NCBI RefSeq assembly: GCF_003044565.1
Contig: NZ_POXG01000004.1
Span: 1 to 64,000 of the forward strand
Length of the DNA: 64,000 nucleotides
Source of the DNA: Neisseria sicca
GTDB taxonomy: Bacteria > Pseudomonadota > Gammaproteobacteria > Burkholderiales > Neisseriaceae
Direction of reading: 5' to 3'
Shown: positions 27,065 to 37,389 of the stretch, piece by piece
Layout: each line of letters opens with the position of its first letter
How positions within the stretch are numbered: position 1 is the stretch's first letter
Position numbers and translations under genes: made by a program
Notes under the pieces: generated by a model
What the model was told of the DNA's origin: nothing
The model's database searches: none
What the model saw: the letters and a program-made list of their open reading frames with translations, nothing else

Positions 27065-28150
27065 TTAGTCTTTGCGCGGCGACCAATAGACGTCTTCTTT
27101 TTTGACAATGCCGCGTTTGAGAATCTCGGCGGCTAAGGCTGCGGTGTCAGGCGGGTTTTGATAGAACGCTGCGTCTTCTTTACTCATTGCAGAGTAGATG
27201 CCTTTCCAATGGGTTTTGGCGGGTGGCAGGGGCAGGACTTCGTCTAGGCGCGGGAAAGTATAGAAGGGGTTGCCGCTTTTGGTGCCTGTGCCTGTAAGTG
27301 CTGTATACAACTCGTTGTAAGCTGCTTCAAGGACTGGATCAGCGGGGGTGGAAACGAATTCCTTCATATAGGCTTTCGTTTTGCCATAAACGTGGCTCAA
27401 ACGTAAAGCTGATTCTCCCCCACTTTCTCCTCCATAGCGCACGGCATTGTGCATTAACCGCAAGGATTCTTTCAAATCACCATCAATAGCTTTAAACGAA
27501 GATAATTGCTTCATTGCTGCAGAGAAGCCTTGTTTGGAAGCGCAACCAAGAAGCAATTCCTGAGTTTTTAAATCCTTTGTCTGATTTCTATAAATGAGAG
27601 ACAGTTCATACTGCGCCAGCGGCACGCCCAAATCCACCGCCTTTTGCAAATAGGCAAGACCAAGTTGCGGGTTGCGACGATAACCTGCATTGCCTTCGTA
27701 CAGCGCGTCAAACAGCCAGTAGTTCGCCATTGCCCAATTTTTATCTAAACCGTAGTGCAGCCATTTGCGGGCACGGTTGTGCAAGGGGTTGTACATAATG
27801 CCGGTCGAACCTTGAACATGGGTGTAGAGCAGGTAGAGATTGTTAATTGCCTGATAATGCCCCTTTGATGCCGCCGCTTCGTACAAGACAATCATGTCCT
27901 GAAATTCCTCTTTATTCATACGCCAGTCTTTGGCATCAAGCAGGGTAGCAGCGCGATACCAAAGATGGGATTCGGCATCGGGCGGGGACGGTGGTGTCCA
28001 AGTCGCGCAGGTGTATTGGGTGCGGTTGGGGTCGAATGCTTTGGGTGCGGGATGGGTTTGGACGTAATCGCGGTCGGGCATGTTGGGAGATGCCGAACCG
28101 CAGGAAATCAGCAGGGGGATAAGCAGGGCGATGAAAGTGAGTTTGTTCAT
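27065..28150 (-). CDS. Sel1-repeat lipoprotein, intact paralogue
   Basis: 361 residues. Signal peptide MNKLTFIALLIPLLISC with lipobox LISC. Sel1-like alpha/alpha repeats follow (MIVLYEAAASKGHYQAINNL; LGLAYLQKAVDLGVPLAQYE; LLLGCASKQGFSAAMKQL). The C-terminal ~100 residues, with LDEVLPLPPAKTHWKGIYSA, form a separate domain I know only as associated with such proteins. It is probably a periplasmic or surface-anchored adaptor. It is about 80% identical by eye to the frameshifted copy upstream; divergence is concentrated at about residues 185-260, while residues 40-185 are almost unchanged, as expected from gene conversion. Confidence 0.85.
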   Translation of the reverse strand: MNKLTFIALLIPLLISCGSASPNMPDRDYVQTHPAPKAFDPNRTQYTCATWTPPSPPDAESHLWYRAATLLDAKDWRMNKEEFQDMIVLYEAAASKGHYQAINNLYLLYTHVQGSTGIMYNPLHNRARKWLHYGLDKNWAMANYWLFDALYEGNAGYRRNPQLGLAYLQKAVDLGVPLAQYELSLIYRNQTKDLKTQELLLGCASKQGFSAAMKQLSSFKAIDGDLKESLRLMHNAVRYGGESGGESALRLSHVYGKTKAYMKEFVSTPADPVLEAAYNELYTALTGTGTKSGNPFYTFPRLDEVLPLPPAKTHWKGIYSAMSKEDAAFYQNPPDTAALAAEILKRGIVKKEDVYWSPRKD

Positions 28151-28175
28151 GGTATGTGTTGATTGTGTTTGTGTT

Positions 28176-28218
28176 GAGGTCGTCTGAAAACGGATTTCGG
28201 ATTTCAGACGACCTTTTT
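28176..28218. terminator. DUS-pair terminator after dinG
   Basis: Inverted GAGGTCGTCTGAAAAC / ATTTCAGACGACCTTTTT, 8 bp beyond the dinG stop on the minus strand. Confidence 0.78.
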
Positions 28219-28225
28219 ATGAGTT

Positions 28226-30376
28226 TCAACCTATCCTTTTAAACGGCGGCAGGCTGGCTAGTAATTGTTGGCCGTATCGCTGCGTTTTGACGCGGTTGTC
28301 GAGAATGGTTACGCGGCCGTAGTCTTGTTCGGTGCGGATGAGGCGGCCGACGGCTTGGATGAGTTTGATGCCGGCTTCGGGGACGGTGATTTCGATGAAG
28401 GGGTTGCCGCCGCGCTGTTCTATCCAGCGGTTTTGGGTTTTTTCAATGGGGTTGTCGGGCATGGCGAAGGGGAGTTTGGCGATGATGACTTGAACGCAGG
28501 CGGTGCCGGGCAGGTCGAGTCCTTCGGCGAAGCTGTCGAGTCCGAAGATGATGCTGGCTTTGCCTTCTTCTATGGCTTGGTGGTGTTTTTGCAGGAGGAC
28601 GGCTTTGGGCAATTCGCCTTGTACGAGCAGGAGCGGCAGGTAGTCTTCTGGCAGGCGCAGGGCGACATCCTGCATTTGTTTGCGCGAGGAAAACAGGACG
28701 AGTGTGCCGATGGCTTCGGTGGGCGAAATGAGCTTGGGCAGCCATTCGACGATGGCGGCGGTGTGCGCGGCGGGGTCTTTGGGGCTGGCGTGTACGGGCG
28801 GAATGTAGAGTTCGCCTTGCGCGTCGAAATCAAACGGGCTTTCTAGGGCAAGGGTGGTGGTTTCGGGCAGCCATTGCAGTCCAGTTTGGCGCAGGATCAG
28901 GTTGAAGCTGCCCAAGGATTGCAGGGTGGCGGAGGTCAACACTGCGCCTGCCGCGCGCCGCCACAGGCTGTTGGCGAGGTGGGACGCGCTGCTGATGGGG
29001 CTGGCGTTGAAAATGTAGTCGTTTTTGTCGTCGGCGCGGCGGGTTATCCATTTTGCCAGCGGTTCTTCGCCCTCGAGGGGGACGGTGGAAAGCAAGTCCC
29101 ATGTGGCGGTGATTTGTTCGACGCGGGCGCGGAATACGCCGAATTCGGTACTCAGGCGGTCGATTTGCGCGCTGTTTTGGTCTTTGTCGCGGCGGGCGGC
29201 GGACAAGGCGTCGTTGAGGCTGTTGACGTGTTTGTAGAGGCTGCGAGCGGCAATGGCGGTGTTGGAAACGGTGGTTTCGAGGCCTTCGGGGATTTTGCCG
29301 TCTTCCCACAGCCAAGTCGGTTCGCTGTTGGTCCGTCTGTCGTTTTCAGACGACCCCAAGCTCAAAGACGGCTCTTCGGCGAGGTGGAACTGCCATTCGT
29401 GCAGGCTTTCGAGCAGCGCGGCGGCGGCTTCGTCGGCAAGGTTCGCCAACTCGCCTTTGTCGGTGAGCGTGGCGATTTTGCTGGTAACCTGCGGCAGTTT
29501 TTCCAACGCCCACACGGCTTGGTTCCACGAATGCTCGGCGGCAAACTGGCTGAGTGCTTTTTTGGGCAGGTGGTGCGCCTCGTCGATGCAGTAGAAGCTG
29601 TTTTCAGGGTCGGGCAAAATCACGCCGCCGCCCATGCTGATGTCGACCATCAGCAAATCGTGGTTGGTTACGACGACATCGACGGTCTCCAGCGTGTCGC
29701 GGGCAAGGTAAAACGGGCATTCCGGACGGTTGGGGCAGGCGGCTTTGAGGCAGCCGTAGTTGTCGTTGTTCACCTTCATCCAGATGGTGTCGTCGATTTT
29801 TTCCGGCCAAGTGTCACGGTCGCCGTTGAACCGTCGGGCGGAAAATTCGTCGGCGATGTCGCGCAGCAGCTTCAATTCTTCGGGCTTGGGTTTGCTGTCC
29901 CACAACACGGCGGGGGCTTCGAAACCGAGCAGGTTTTGCTGGGCGTTGCTTTGCGTGAGTTGGTAGAGTTTGTAGGGGCAGAGATAGCGGCCGCGCCCTT
30001 TGGCAAGTGCAAAGGTCAGTTCCAAACCGCTTTTTTCAACCAAAAACGGCAGATCGCGGTCCACCAGCTGCTCCTGCAAGGCAACCGTCGCGCTGCTCAC
30101 AATCAGCCGCTTGCCGCGCGTCTGCGCCATAATGCCGCCCGCCAGCAGGTAGGCAAGCGATTTGCCCACGCCGGTCGGCCCTTCGATCACGGCAATGCTC
30201 TCGCCCTCGCGCTTGGGCGGCTCGCCGCCTTCTTCGCGCGTCAACGTCCGCGAAAAAGCGTTGGCAACCGCCGCAATCATTTCCCGCTGCGAAGCGCGCG
30301 GACGGAAACCGGGCAAGTTTTTGCCGATATTTTGGTAATGGTCGCGGATGGCGTTTTTTTCTAAATCGGTGAGCAT
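28226..30376 (-). CDS. dinG: ATP-dependent DNA helicase DinG
   Basis: 716 residues. XPD-like superfamily 2 helicase: Walker A GPTGVGKSLAY, four Fe-S cysteines (RYLCPYK at about residue 139, then GCLKAACPNRPEC), DEAH box CIDEAHH, and motif VI AVGRLIRTEQDYG. It unwinds forked DNA, R-loops and other structures 5' to 3' in damage repair. An uptake word lies directly before the ATG (TTTTCAGACGACCTCGATG), leaving no normal Shine-Dalgarno sequence. A further uptake word is inside the gene near 29345. Confidence 0.95.
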   Translation of the reverse strand: MLTDLEKNAIRDHYQNIGKNLPGFRPRASQREMIAAVANAFSRTLTREEGGEPPKREGESIAVIEGPTGVGKSLAYLLAGGIMAQTRGKRLIVSSATVALQEQLVDRDLPFLVEKSGLELTFALAKGRGRYLCPYKLYQLTQSNAQQNLLGFEAPAVLWDSKPKPEELKLLRDIADEFSARRFNGDRDTWPEKIDDTIWMKVNNDNYGCLKAACPNRPECPFYLARDTLETVDVVVTNHDLLMVDISMGGGVILPDPENSFYCIDEAHHLPKKALSQFAAEHSWNQAVWALEKLPQVTSKIATLTDKGELANLADEAAAALLESLHEWQFHLAEEPSLSLGSSENDRRTNSEPTWLWEDGKIPEGLETTVSNTAIAARSLYKHVNSLNDALSAARRDKDQNSAQIDRLSTEFGVFRARVEQITATWDLLSTVPLEGEEPLAKWITRRADDKNDYIFNASPISSASHLANSLWRRAAGAVLTSATLQSLGSFNLILRQTGLQWLPETTTLALESPFDFDAQGELYIPPVHASPKDPAAHTAAIVEWLPKLISPTEAIGTLVLFSSRKQMQDVALRLPEDYLPLLLVQGELPKAVLLQKHHQAIEEGKASIIFGLDSFAEGLDLPGTACVQVIIAKLPFAMPDNPIEKTQNRWIEQRGGNPFIEITVPEAGIKLIQAVGRLIRTEQDYGRVTILDNRVKTQRYGQQLLASLPPFKRIG

Positions 30377-30456
30377 CGAGGTCGTCTGAAAAGGTGGATT
30401 TGCTTATGAATTTGTTATTTTAGCATTTTTCGGGGGCGGGTTCGGGAGAGATGGGA

Positions 30457-30500
30457 GAGGTCGTCTGAAAAGCATATTTTGGCGTTTTCAGACGACCTTT
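30457..30500. terminator. DUS-pair hairpin
   Basis: Inverted GAGGTCGTCTGAAAA / TTTTCAGACGACCTTT between dinG and the DUF3079 gene. Confidence 0.7.
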
Positions 30501-30552
30501 GGTAAGGGAAGTTGTATCGGGACAGGAGGTTTGAACCTTTGTCGTTTCTGTT

Positions 30553-30595
30553 GCCGTCATTCCCGCCCTCGCGTAGGCGGGGGCGGGAATGACGG
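30553..30595. repeat. dRS3-type palindromic repeat
   Basis: CCGTCATTCCCGCCC / GGGCGGGAATGACGG with a short core. The next ~40 bp (AATTTGATGACATACCATATTTAAAG) match the sequence after the repeat at 7048. Confidence 0.78.
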
Positions 30596-30760
30596 AATTT
30601 GATGACATACCATATTTAAAGTTAAGTATGTTTGCTAGGGAGATGGGCAGCGGCGGTTTGGCGCGGGTGGGGTCAATTTCTTGGGGCATCGTTGAAATAA
30701 AGATAAGGGCGCATGACTGCGCCCCTTCGGTTTTCAGACGACCCCTTAAGCTTGGCGGGA

Positions 30761-31027
30761 TTAAGCCGTTTTGTTCCGCAACGGCAGTTTGATATGCGGC
30801 TTGGCGGGTTTGGGCGCTTCTTTCAAGCCCAGTTCGATTTGCTGCTCTTCGCTCAACAAATTGCTCCAGTCGCCTTTTTTATACCACTCGCGCCCGTCCA
30901 ATTCGATGGGGTGCTGGATGCGCTCGCAGCCGTTGCCGCATTGCAAATCGTCTTCTTTACAATATTTGTCGCAACCCCAGCAGATGCGCTCCGGCGCTTT
31001 GGGGAAGATGGGGAATTTTTTTGCCAT
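30761..31027 (-). CDS. DUF3079 family small Cys-rich protein
   Basis: 88 residues. The N-terminal half carries FPIFPKAPERICWGCDKYCKEDDLQCGNGCERIQHP with five cysteines and a conserved HP, which matches DUF3079 from memory. The Cys pattern (CWGCDKYC...CGNGC) suggests metal or cluster binding. The C-terminal third is polar and variable. There is no signal peptide. The start is supported by AAGGATT about 8 bases upstream. Function unknown; monocistronic. Confidence 0.85.
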   Translation of the reverse strand: MAKKFPIFPKAPERICWGCDKYCKEDDLQCGNGCERIQHPIELDGREWYKKGDWSNLLSEEQQIELGLKEAPKPAKPHIKLPLRNKTA

Positions 31028-31239
31028 GGTGTGAAATCCTTGCTTTTATTTTCATGAAATTATAAATGATTCGATTGCGGCAGCTTGGTTTTTGTACGTC
31101 TTTTTACGCTGGACAGTTAAGAAATGTATAAGGTCGTCTGAAATAGCCAGCCGATTCATGTTATATTTATACAGACAGCATATCAACCTATTCGATAAAA
31201 CTAATCCGCCATATGGCACTCAAACGGCGCGAAGCCTGA

Positions 31240-31346
31240 TATAGTGGATTAAATTTAAACCAGTACGGCGTTGCCTCGCCTTGCCGTACTATTTGTACTG
31301 TCTGCGGCTTCGTCGCCTTGTCCTGATTTAAATTTAATCCACTATA
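31240..31346. repeat. Correia element (CREE), 107-bp deleted form
   Basis: TATAGTGGATTAAATTTAAACC ... GGATTTAAATTTAATCCACTATA-type ends with the short core. Both ends are the AAATTTAAA type, fully palindromic. It lies 154 bp before glmS. Confidence 0.93.
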
Positions 31347-31426
31347 TTTGAAACTATTTTTAAAGCAATCAATCAGTTGGATTTACTGTTAATTTCTTTA
31401 AAATTCAGTATGATATATTTTGCTCT

Positions 31427-31434
31427 GATATAAT
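31427..31434 (+). promoter_or_regulatory. Extended -10 promoter candidate for glmS
   Basis: TGATATAAT about 67 bp upstream of the ATG. No good -35 hexamer is present, as is usual with a TGn extension. Confidence 0.5.
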
Positions 31435-31500
31435 GTGCGGGCAAGGCGTACGGAAGCCGGCGTCTTGTCTTTTTTCAACTTTAGATACTAAGGAACTTAT

Positions 31501-33339
31501 ATGTGCGGTATCGTCGGCGCCATCCGCGCCAATCACAATGTAGTCGATTTTCTGACCGACGGTCTCAAACGCCTTGAATATCGGGGCTACGACTCGTCGG
31601 GTATCGCCGTGAACACGGACGGCAAAATCAAGCGCGTGCGCCGTGTTGGCCGCGTGCAGCTGATGGAAGATGCGGCGCGCGAAAAAGGCGTGTTCGGCCA
31701 TATAGGCATCGGCCATACCCGCTGGGCGACCCACGGAGGCGTAACCGAACCCAACGCCCACCCCCACATCTCCGGCGGCATGATTGCCGTCGTCCACAAC
31801 GGCATCATCGAAAACTTCGAAGCCGAACGCGAACGCCTCAAAGCCTTGGGTTACACCTTCGAATCGCAAACCGACACCGAAGTCATCGCCCACAGCGTCA
31901 ATCACGAATACACCCAAAACGGCGGCAAACTGTTTGAAGCCGTCCGCGCAGCCACCGCCCGTTTCCACGGCGCGTATGCCATCGCCGTGATGGCGCAGGA
32001 CAAACCCGAAGAAATGGTCGTTGCACGCATGGGCTGCCCGCTCTTGGTGGCATTGGGCGACCAAGAAACCTTCATCGCCTCCGACGTATCCGCCGTCATC
32101 GCCTTTACCCGCCGCATCGCCTATTTGGAAGACGGCGACATTGCCCTTCTAAGCGCAAACGGCATCGACAAACTCATTGACAAAACCGGTACTGAAACCC
32201 AACGCACCGTCAAAGTATCCGAACTGTCGCTCGCGTCGCTGGAATTAGGCCCTTACAGCCACTTCATGCAAAAAGAAATCCACGAACAACCGCGCGCCAT
32301 CGCCGATACCGCCGAAGTCTTCCTTGACGGCGGCTTCGAACCCGAAAACTTCGGCGCGAATGCACGCGAAGTGTTCGACGATATCCACAGCATCAAAATC
32401 CTTGCCTGCGGTACGTCCTACTATGCCGCGCTGACCGCCAAATACTGGCTCGAATCCATCGCCAAAGTGCCGACCGACGTCGAAATCGCCAGCGAATACC
32501 GCTACCGCGACGTGATTGCCGATCCAATGCAATTGGTCATCACCATCTCCCAATCCGGCGAAACCTTGGACACGATGGAAGCCCTGAAATACGCGCAGTC
32601 TTTGGGACACAAACACAGCCTGTCCATTTGCAACGTCATGGAATCCGCCCTGCCGCGCGAAAGCGAATTGGTGCTGTACACCCGCGCCGGTGCAGAAATC
32701 GGCGTCGCCTCTACCAAAGCGTTTACCACGCAACTGGTCGTCCTCTTCGGCTTGGCGGTTACCTTGGGCAAACAGCGCGGCTTAATATCCGAAGAACAAG
32801 CGCACGCCTATATCGAAGAATTACGCCAACTGCCCGGCAGTGTACAACATGCCCTTAACCTCGAGCCTCAGATTGCCGCCTGGGCGCAGAAATTCGCCAA
32901 GAAAAACAGCGCACTCTTCCTTGGACGCGGCATCCATTTCCCGATTGCCCTCGAAGGCGCGTTGAAGCTGAAAGAAATCACCTATATCCACGCCGAAGCC
33001 TACCCCGCAGGTGAGTTGAAACACGGCCCGCTGGCATTGGTGGACGAAAACATGCCCGTTGTCGTCATCGCCCCCAACGACAGTCTCTTAGACAAAGTCA
33101 AAGCCAATATGCAGGAAGTCGGCGCACGCGGCGGCGAACTCTTCGTCTTCGCCGATTTGGACAGCAATTTCAACGCCACCGACGGCGTGCATGTCATCCG
33201 CGCCCCGCGCCACGTCGGTGTACTCTCGCCGATCGTGCACACCATCCCCGTGCAGCTCTTGTCCTACCACGCCGCCCTCGCACGCGGCACGGACGTGGAC
33301 AAACCGCGCAATCTGGCGAAATCGGTTACAGTTGAATAA
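31501..33339 (+). CDS. glmS: Glutamine--fructose-6-phosphate aminotransferase (isomerizing)
   Basis: 612 residues. The N-terminal glutaminase begins MCGIVGAI with Cys1 as nucleophile after Met removal; GYDSSGIAV and HTRWATHGG follow. Two SIS domains bind fructose-6-phosphate (ACGTSYYAA near residue 301; SQSGETLDT near residue 348), and the C-terminal [12 protein letters not shown] is canonical. It makes GlcN-6-P, the first step to UDP-GlcNAc, completed by GlmU at 3.1-4.5 kb. AAGGA precedes the start. I see no glmS ribozyme, which is expected outside Firmicutes. Confidence 0.97.
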   Translation: MCGIVGAIRANHNVVDFLTDGLKRLEYRGYDSSGIAVNTDGKIKRVRRVGRVQLMEDAAREKGVFGHIGIGHTRWATHGGVTEPNAHPHISGGMIAVVHNGIIENFEAERERLKALGYTFESQTDTEVIAHSVNHEYTQNGGKLFEAVRAATARFHGAYAIAVMAQDKPEEMVVARMGCPLLVALGDQETFIASDVSAVIAFTRRIAYLEDGDIALLSANGIDKLIDKTGTETQRTVKVSELSLASLELGPYSHFMQKEIHEQPRAIADTAEVFLDGGFEPENFGANAREVFDDIHSIKILACGTSYYAALTAKYWLESIAKVPTDVEIASEYRYRDVIADPMQLVITISQSGETLDTMEALKYAQSLGHKHSLSICNVMESALPRESELVLYTRAGAEIGVASTKAFTTQLVVLFGLAVTLGKQRGLISEEQAHAYIEELRQLPGSVQHALNLEPQIAAWAQKFAKKNSALFLGRGIHFPIALEGALKLKEITYIHAEAYPAGELKHGPLALVDENMPVVVIAPNDSLLDKVKANMQEVGARGGELFVFADLDSNFNATDGVHVIRAPRHVGVLSPIVHTIPVQLLSYHAALARGTDVDKPRNLAKSVTVE

Positions 33340-33356
33340 AGCCTGATTGGAACGGT

Positions 33357-33405
33357 AAAAGGTCGTCTGAAAACTGGGAAATCCAAGTTTCAGACGACCT
33401 TTTTT
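33357..33405. terminator. DUS-pair terminator after glmS
   Basis: Inverted AAAAGGTCGTCTGAAAAC copies with T run, 18 bp after the stop. Confidence 0.8.
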
Positions 33406-33490
33406 AAATCGACGCGAACTTGAGATAAGCCGAACCCGTAACGTGGGCTTTGCCCGCTGAATATAGTCAATTCAAATCAGCAATGTCCAC

Positions 33491-33600
33491 GCCGTCATTC
33501 CCGCGCAGGCGGGAATCCATTTTTGAATTTTGGCAAATGTTTTTCAAGCGCCTGTTTCTTCAAATTTCCGATGGATTCCCACCTGCGCGGGAATGACGGC
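33491..33600. repeat. NIME-like unit bounded by dRS3 repeats
   Basis: GCCGTCATTCCCGCGCAGGC ... CCTGCGCGGGAATGACGGC: two inverted dRS3 copies enclose about 70 bp (ATCCATTTTTGAATTTTGG onward). A close relative is at 42131. Matches the known neisserial intergenic mosaic element arrangement. Confidence 0.8.
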
Positions 33601-33632
33601 TGGTGGCGGGTTCCGTATCAAAAACTAAGCCC

Positions 33633-33716
33633 GTAGCGTGGGTTTTACCCACGAGTGAATAGAAATGATTGGACTCGGATATTTGGGCTGAAAGTCGCGG
33701 GCAAAGCCCACGCTAC
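33633..33716. repeat. GTAGCGTGGG/CCCACGCTAC palindromic element, copy D
   Basis: 84 bp; GTAGCGTGGGTTTTACCC left end and GGGCAAAGCCCACGCTAC right end. The spacer GAATAGAAATGATTGGACTC is shared with copies E and F. Confidence 0.75.
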
Positions 33717-33728
33717 TCTTAATATGAC

Positions 33729-33775
33729 GAAAGGTCGTCTGAAAACCATCAGTTTTGGTTTTCAGACGACCTTTT
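33729..33775. terminator. DUS-pair terminator downstream of purB
   Basis: Inverted AAAGGTCGTCTGAAAACC copies with T run, 34 bp beyond the purB stop on the minus strand. Confidence 0.78.
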
Positions 33776-33808
33776 GTGTCGATTCAATCTCAAATCATTA
33801 AGACGGTA

Positions 33809-35203
<1,395 letters not shown>

Positions 35204-35279
35204 TCAAACGGTTAAATCAAACAGTCAAATTGTTTGCAATTATACATGATTTGACTCGGCAACTTGGGGTCGTCTGAAA

Positions 35280-35873
35280 CTACAACCTGCCCTTCAAAGC
35301 GTTTTTGATAAACGCCGCCGACTCGCGCAATACCGTGTAACCATAACCGCCGTAAGGCTCGGAACAAAACGGCGCGGCATACACCTGAATATCGTGTCCC
35401 TGCCACTGCCTGTCCGCCATCATGCGCGCCCGCGCCAAGTGAAAACCGGCGCTGACAATGACGACGCGCGGGCTGTTTTCAATAAAATCGCGGCTGAACA
35501 CAATGTTCTCAAACGTATTTTCCGCCCGCCGTTCTTGGATAATGTCCTCCTTCGGTACGCCCATCTTCTCCGCAATCGCCTGCATATTGCCCGAAGCAGA
35601 CTGAAAATCACGGCTGAGTCCGCCCGACATCACCAGTTTCTTCACCTTGCCGGCACGATACAGCTCGACAGCCGCTTCAACGCGCGCCACCAAACAAGGA
35701 TTCAGACGACCCCCTTCATAAGAACGGGTCGAAAGCACAACCGCAGCATCCGCCGGACGCACCGTATCCGCATCCAGCCGCGACACCTGGAAATCGCGCC
35801 ACATGATCCACAGCGGCAAAAGCGCGGCGGTAAAGAATAAAATCAATATAAAAACAAGGACTTTTTTGAACAT
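35280..35873 (-). CDS. YdcF/SanA-type membrane-anchored DUF218 protein
   Basis: 197 residues. One N-terminal membrane anchor (about 5-25) is followed by a DUF218 domain with the ADAAVVLSTRSY strand, RVEAAVELYRAGKVKKLVMSGG and the RAENTFENIVFS helix, then VVIVSAGFHLARARMM. DUF218 proteins such as SanA and ElyC act in envelope integrity or undecaprenyl-linked sugar metabolism; the exact role here is unknown. An uptake word lies inside the coding sequence near 35702. It is upstream of purB on the same strand, 100 bp apart. Confidence 0.85.
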   Translation of the reverse strand: MFKKVLVFILILFFTAALLPLWIMWRDFQVSRLDADTVRPADAAVVLSTRSYEGGRLNPCLVARVEAAVELYRAGKVKKLVMSGGLSRDFQSASGNMQAIAEKMGVPKEDIIQERRAENTFENIVFSRDFIENSPRVVIVSAGFHLARARMMADRQWQGHDIQVYAAPFCSEPYGGYGYTVLRESAAFIKNALKGRL

Positions 35874-36278
35874 CCGAATCCTAAAATGATGAAAGTAGTT
35901 GGAACGCGGCTGTACAGGCAGGTTCCGATTATTCCTTAATTTTACGAAATTTATACAGCCATTTAGCTATATTTTTTAGTAACCGATTGTTTCCATGCTG
36001 ACCAAGTACGAATTTTGTCGGAGGAGGCAGTTTTTATGGAGCGTCGTGATCAGACATTATTTAAATTGGTAATTATGCTAATGCGTATTCTGAGAATATG
36101 ATAATCAGTATTGACATGGCGTATGATGTAAATATATTATCAAAAACAGATTTTTGTAAAAGTTGCATAAAGTCGGCAATATAATATCAACGCCATAAGC
36201 ATCATCATCTTGAATGATATGTAGGCTATATTCAATTTTGAAGACTTTTTCTCTTCGTTCAATTATTAGAGAGTAAAC
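35874..36278. other. AT-rich intergenic region
   Basis: About 400 bp without a gene or a recognisable repeat. It separates two divergent genes and probably holds both promoters. Base composition is more AT-rich than the flanking core genes and continues into the lipoprotein that follows. Confidence 0.6.
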
Positions 36279-37013
36279 ATGAAAAAAGCTTTATCAGTTA
36301 TTTCCGTAGGTTTTTTATCTCTGTCTCTGCTTGCTGCCTGTAATGGTGGAGAAAGTGAAACTCAAAAAGAGTTGGCTGCATTGAAAGAACAATTGGCGCA
36401 GCAACAAAAGCAACAAGCTGAACGCGAAAATCAAGAACAAGAACACCGGAAACAAATTGAGCAACAGCAAAGAGAAGACGAACTCTATCAAAAAGCCTAC
36501 CAAGATGCCCAAGAAGACTTACAGATGAAACAAATGCTGGAAGAAGAGAAAAAACAGGAAGAGGCAAAGAAAAAACAGGCTGCTGAGGAACGTAAACGCG
36601 AAGAAGCTAAAAAGAAACAAGCTTTAGAAGAGGAACCTAAGCAAAAAGAAGAGGCCAGAATAAAAAAAGAAGAACCCAGAATTAGACAAGAAGAATCCCC
36701 AAAAGCTACTGCAAAACCGGCTGCTTCACAACAAGCGTCCAAAGTTACCGAAAAACTCGTTCGTTACCCTGCTTTTGTGATTTCGGAATCTGGTAGCGGT
36801 TCGTTAAATCTTAGAGGAGGACCGTCTATTTCAGCAGTTTCTGTTACCCAATTGAAAGACGGTCAGCAACTTCAAGTGGTGGCTGAAACCAACGCCTGTA
36901 CCAATGCCAACGGTGGCTGCTGGGTTAAAGTTCAAGTCGGCGGATTGACTGGTTATGTGTCTAATGCCTACCTGCAAAAAGGTCATGTACGAGATAGCGC
37001 TTATGCATATTAA
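36279..37013 (+). CDS. Lipoprotein with long charged coiled coil and SH3 domain
   Basis: 244 residues. Signal peptide with lipobox LAAC (Cys at residue 21). Residues about 30-150 are an extremely Glu/Lys/Gln-rich helix (KEQLAQQQKQQAERENQEQ; runs of EEAKKKQ), followed by a short Ala/Ser linker and a C-terminal bacterial SH3-like domain (LNLRGGPSISAVSVTQLKDG; GCWVKVQVGGLTGYVSNAYL). This suggests an envelope spacer that reaches peptidoglycan through the SH3 domain. GAGAG lies 8 bases upstream. A truncated copy of its coiled coil lies at 37774. Confidence 0.83.
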   Translation: MKKALSVISVGFLSLSLLAACNGGESETQKELAALKEQLAQQQKQQAERENQEQEHRKQIEQQQREDELYQKAYQDAQEDLQMKQMLEEEKKQEEAKKKQAAEERKREEAKKKQALEEEPKQKEEARIKKEEPRIRQEESPKATAKPAASQQASKVTEKLVRYPAFVISESGSGSLNLRGGPSISAVSVTQLKDGQQLQVVAETNACTNANGGCWVKVQVGGLTGYVSNAYLQKGHVRDSAYAY

Positions 37014-37155
37014 TATCGGATAGATTTGATTGGTGACTTTCTGTATCAACTAGAATAGAAATGATGGGAAAGTGAAAGAATATTTGGGGCTGTTCTAAAT
37101 TATTTTAGGATGAAGTCCTTTCAATAATCTATCCAATTCCGACTGTAAAAAAGTC

Positions 37156-37188
37156 AAAAGGTCGTCTGAAATTTCAGACGACCTTTTT
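37156..37188. terminator. Compact DUS-pair hairpin
   Basis: AAAAGGTCGTCTGAAATTTCAGACGACCTTTTT, two uptake words back to back with almost no loop. An identical hairpin is at 37987. Confidence 0.75.
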
Positions 37189-37196
37189 AACGTTTT

Positions 37197-37269
37197 GAGA
37201 CCTTTGCAAAATTCCCCAAAATCCCCACCAAGACATTTAGGGGATTTTGGGGAATTTTGCAAAGGTTTC
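37197..37269. mobile_element. MITE-like palindrome with IS5/IS1106-type ends
   Basis: About 73 bp. GAGACCTTTGCAAAATTCCCC at the left and its inverted copy GGGGAATTTTGCAAAGGTTTC at the right; the inner bases AAAATCCCC / GGGGATTTT extend the stem to about 30 bp around a 13-bp centre. The end sequence resembles, from memory, termini of neisserial IS5-family elements (IS1106-like). No coding capacity. Direct repeats at the ends are not clear. Confidence 0.65.
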
Positions 37270-37321
37270 GATATATTTGGTTGTTGCACAAGAAAGGTTA
37301 GATGCTAAAAACACAAGCGAA

Positions 37322-37358
37322 AAAGACCGCACCTTATAAAAAGTGCGGTCTTTTTTTG
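37322..37358 (-). terminator. Terminator containing a Haemophilus-type uptake word
   Basis: Stem AAAGACCGCACCTT / AAGTGCGGTCTTT with T runs, positioned 32 bp beyond the stop of the minus-strand gene at 37390. The right arm has AAGTGCGGT (37341-37349), the 9-base uptake core of Haemophilus influenzae and relatives. The left arm has its complement with one extra base. All other hairpins in this window with uptake words use the neisserial one. Confidence 0.75.
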
Positions 37359-37389
37359 TAATGTTTTGATAGCGTGGTTTCAAACCCCG

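Noticed and set aside
28874-30364. 496-residue ORF opposite dinG
   Set aside because: Antisense shadow. DinG motifs, including the Fe-S cysteines and DEAH box, establish the minus strand.
31347-31500. glmS ribozyme or riboswitch upstream of glmS
   Set aside because: The leader is short and AT-rich with no pseudoknot-like core; such ribozymes are known from Firmicutes.
31405-32064. 219-residue ORF opposite glmS
   Set aside because: Antisense shadow of glmS N-terminal domain; no ribosome site or family.
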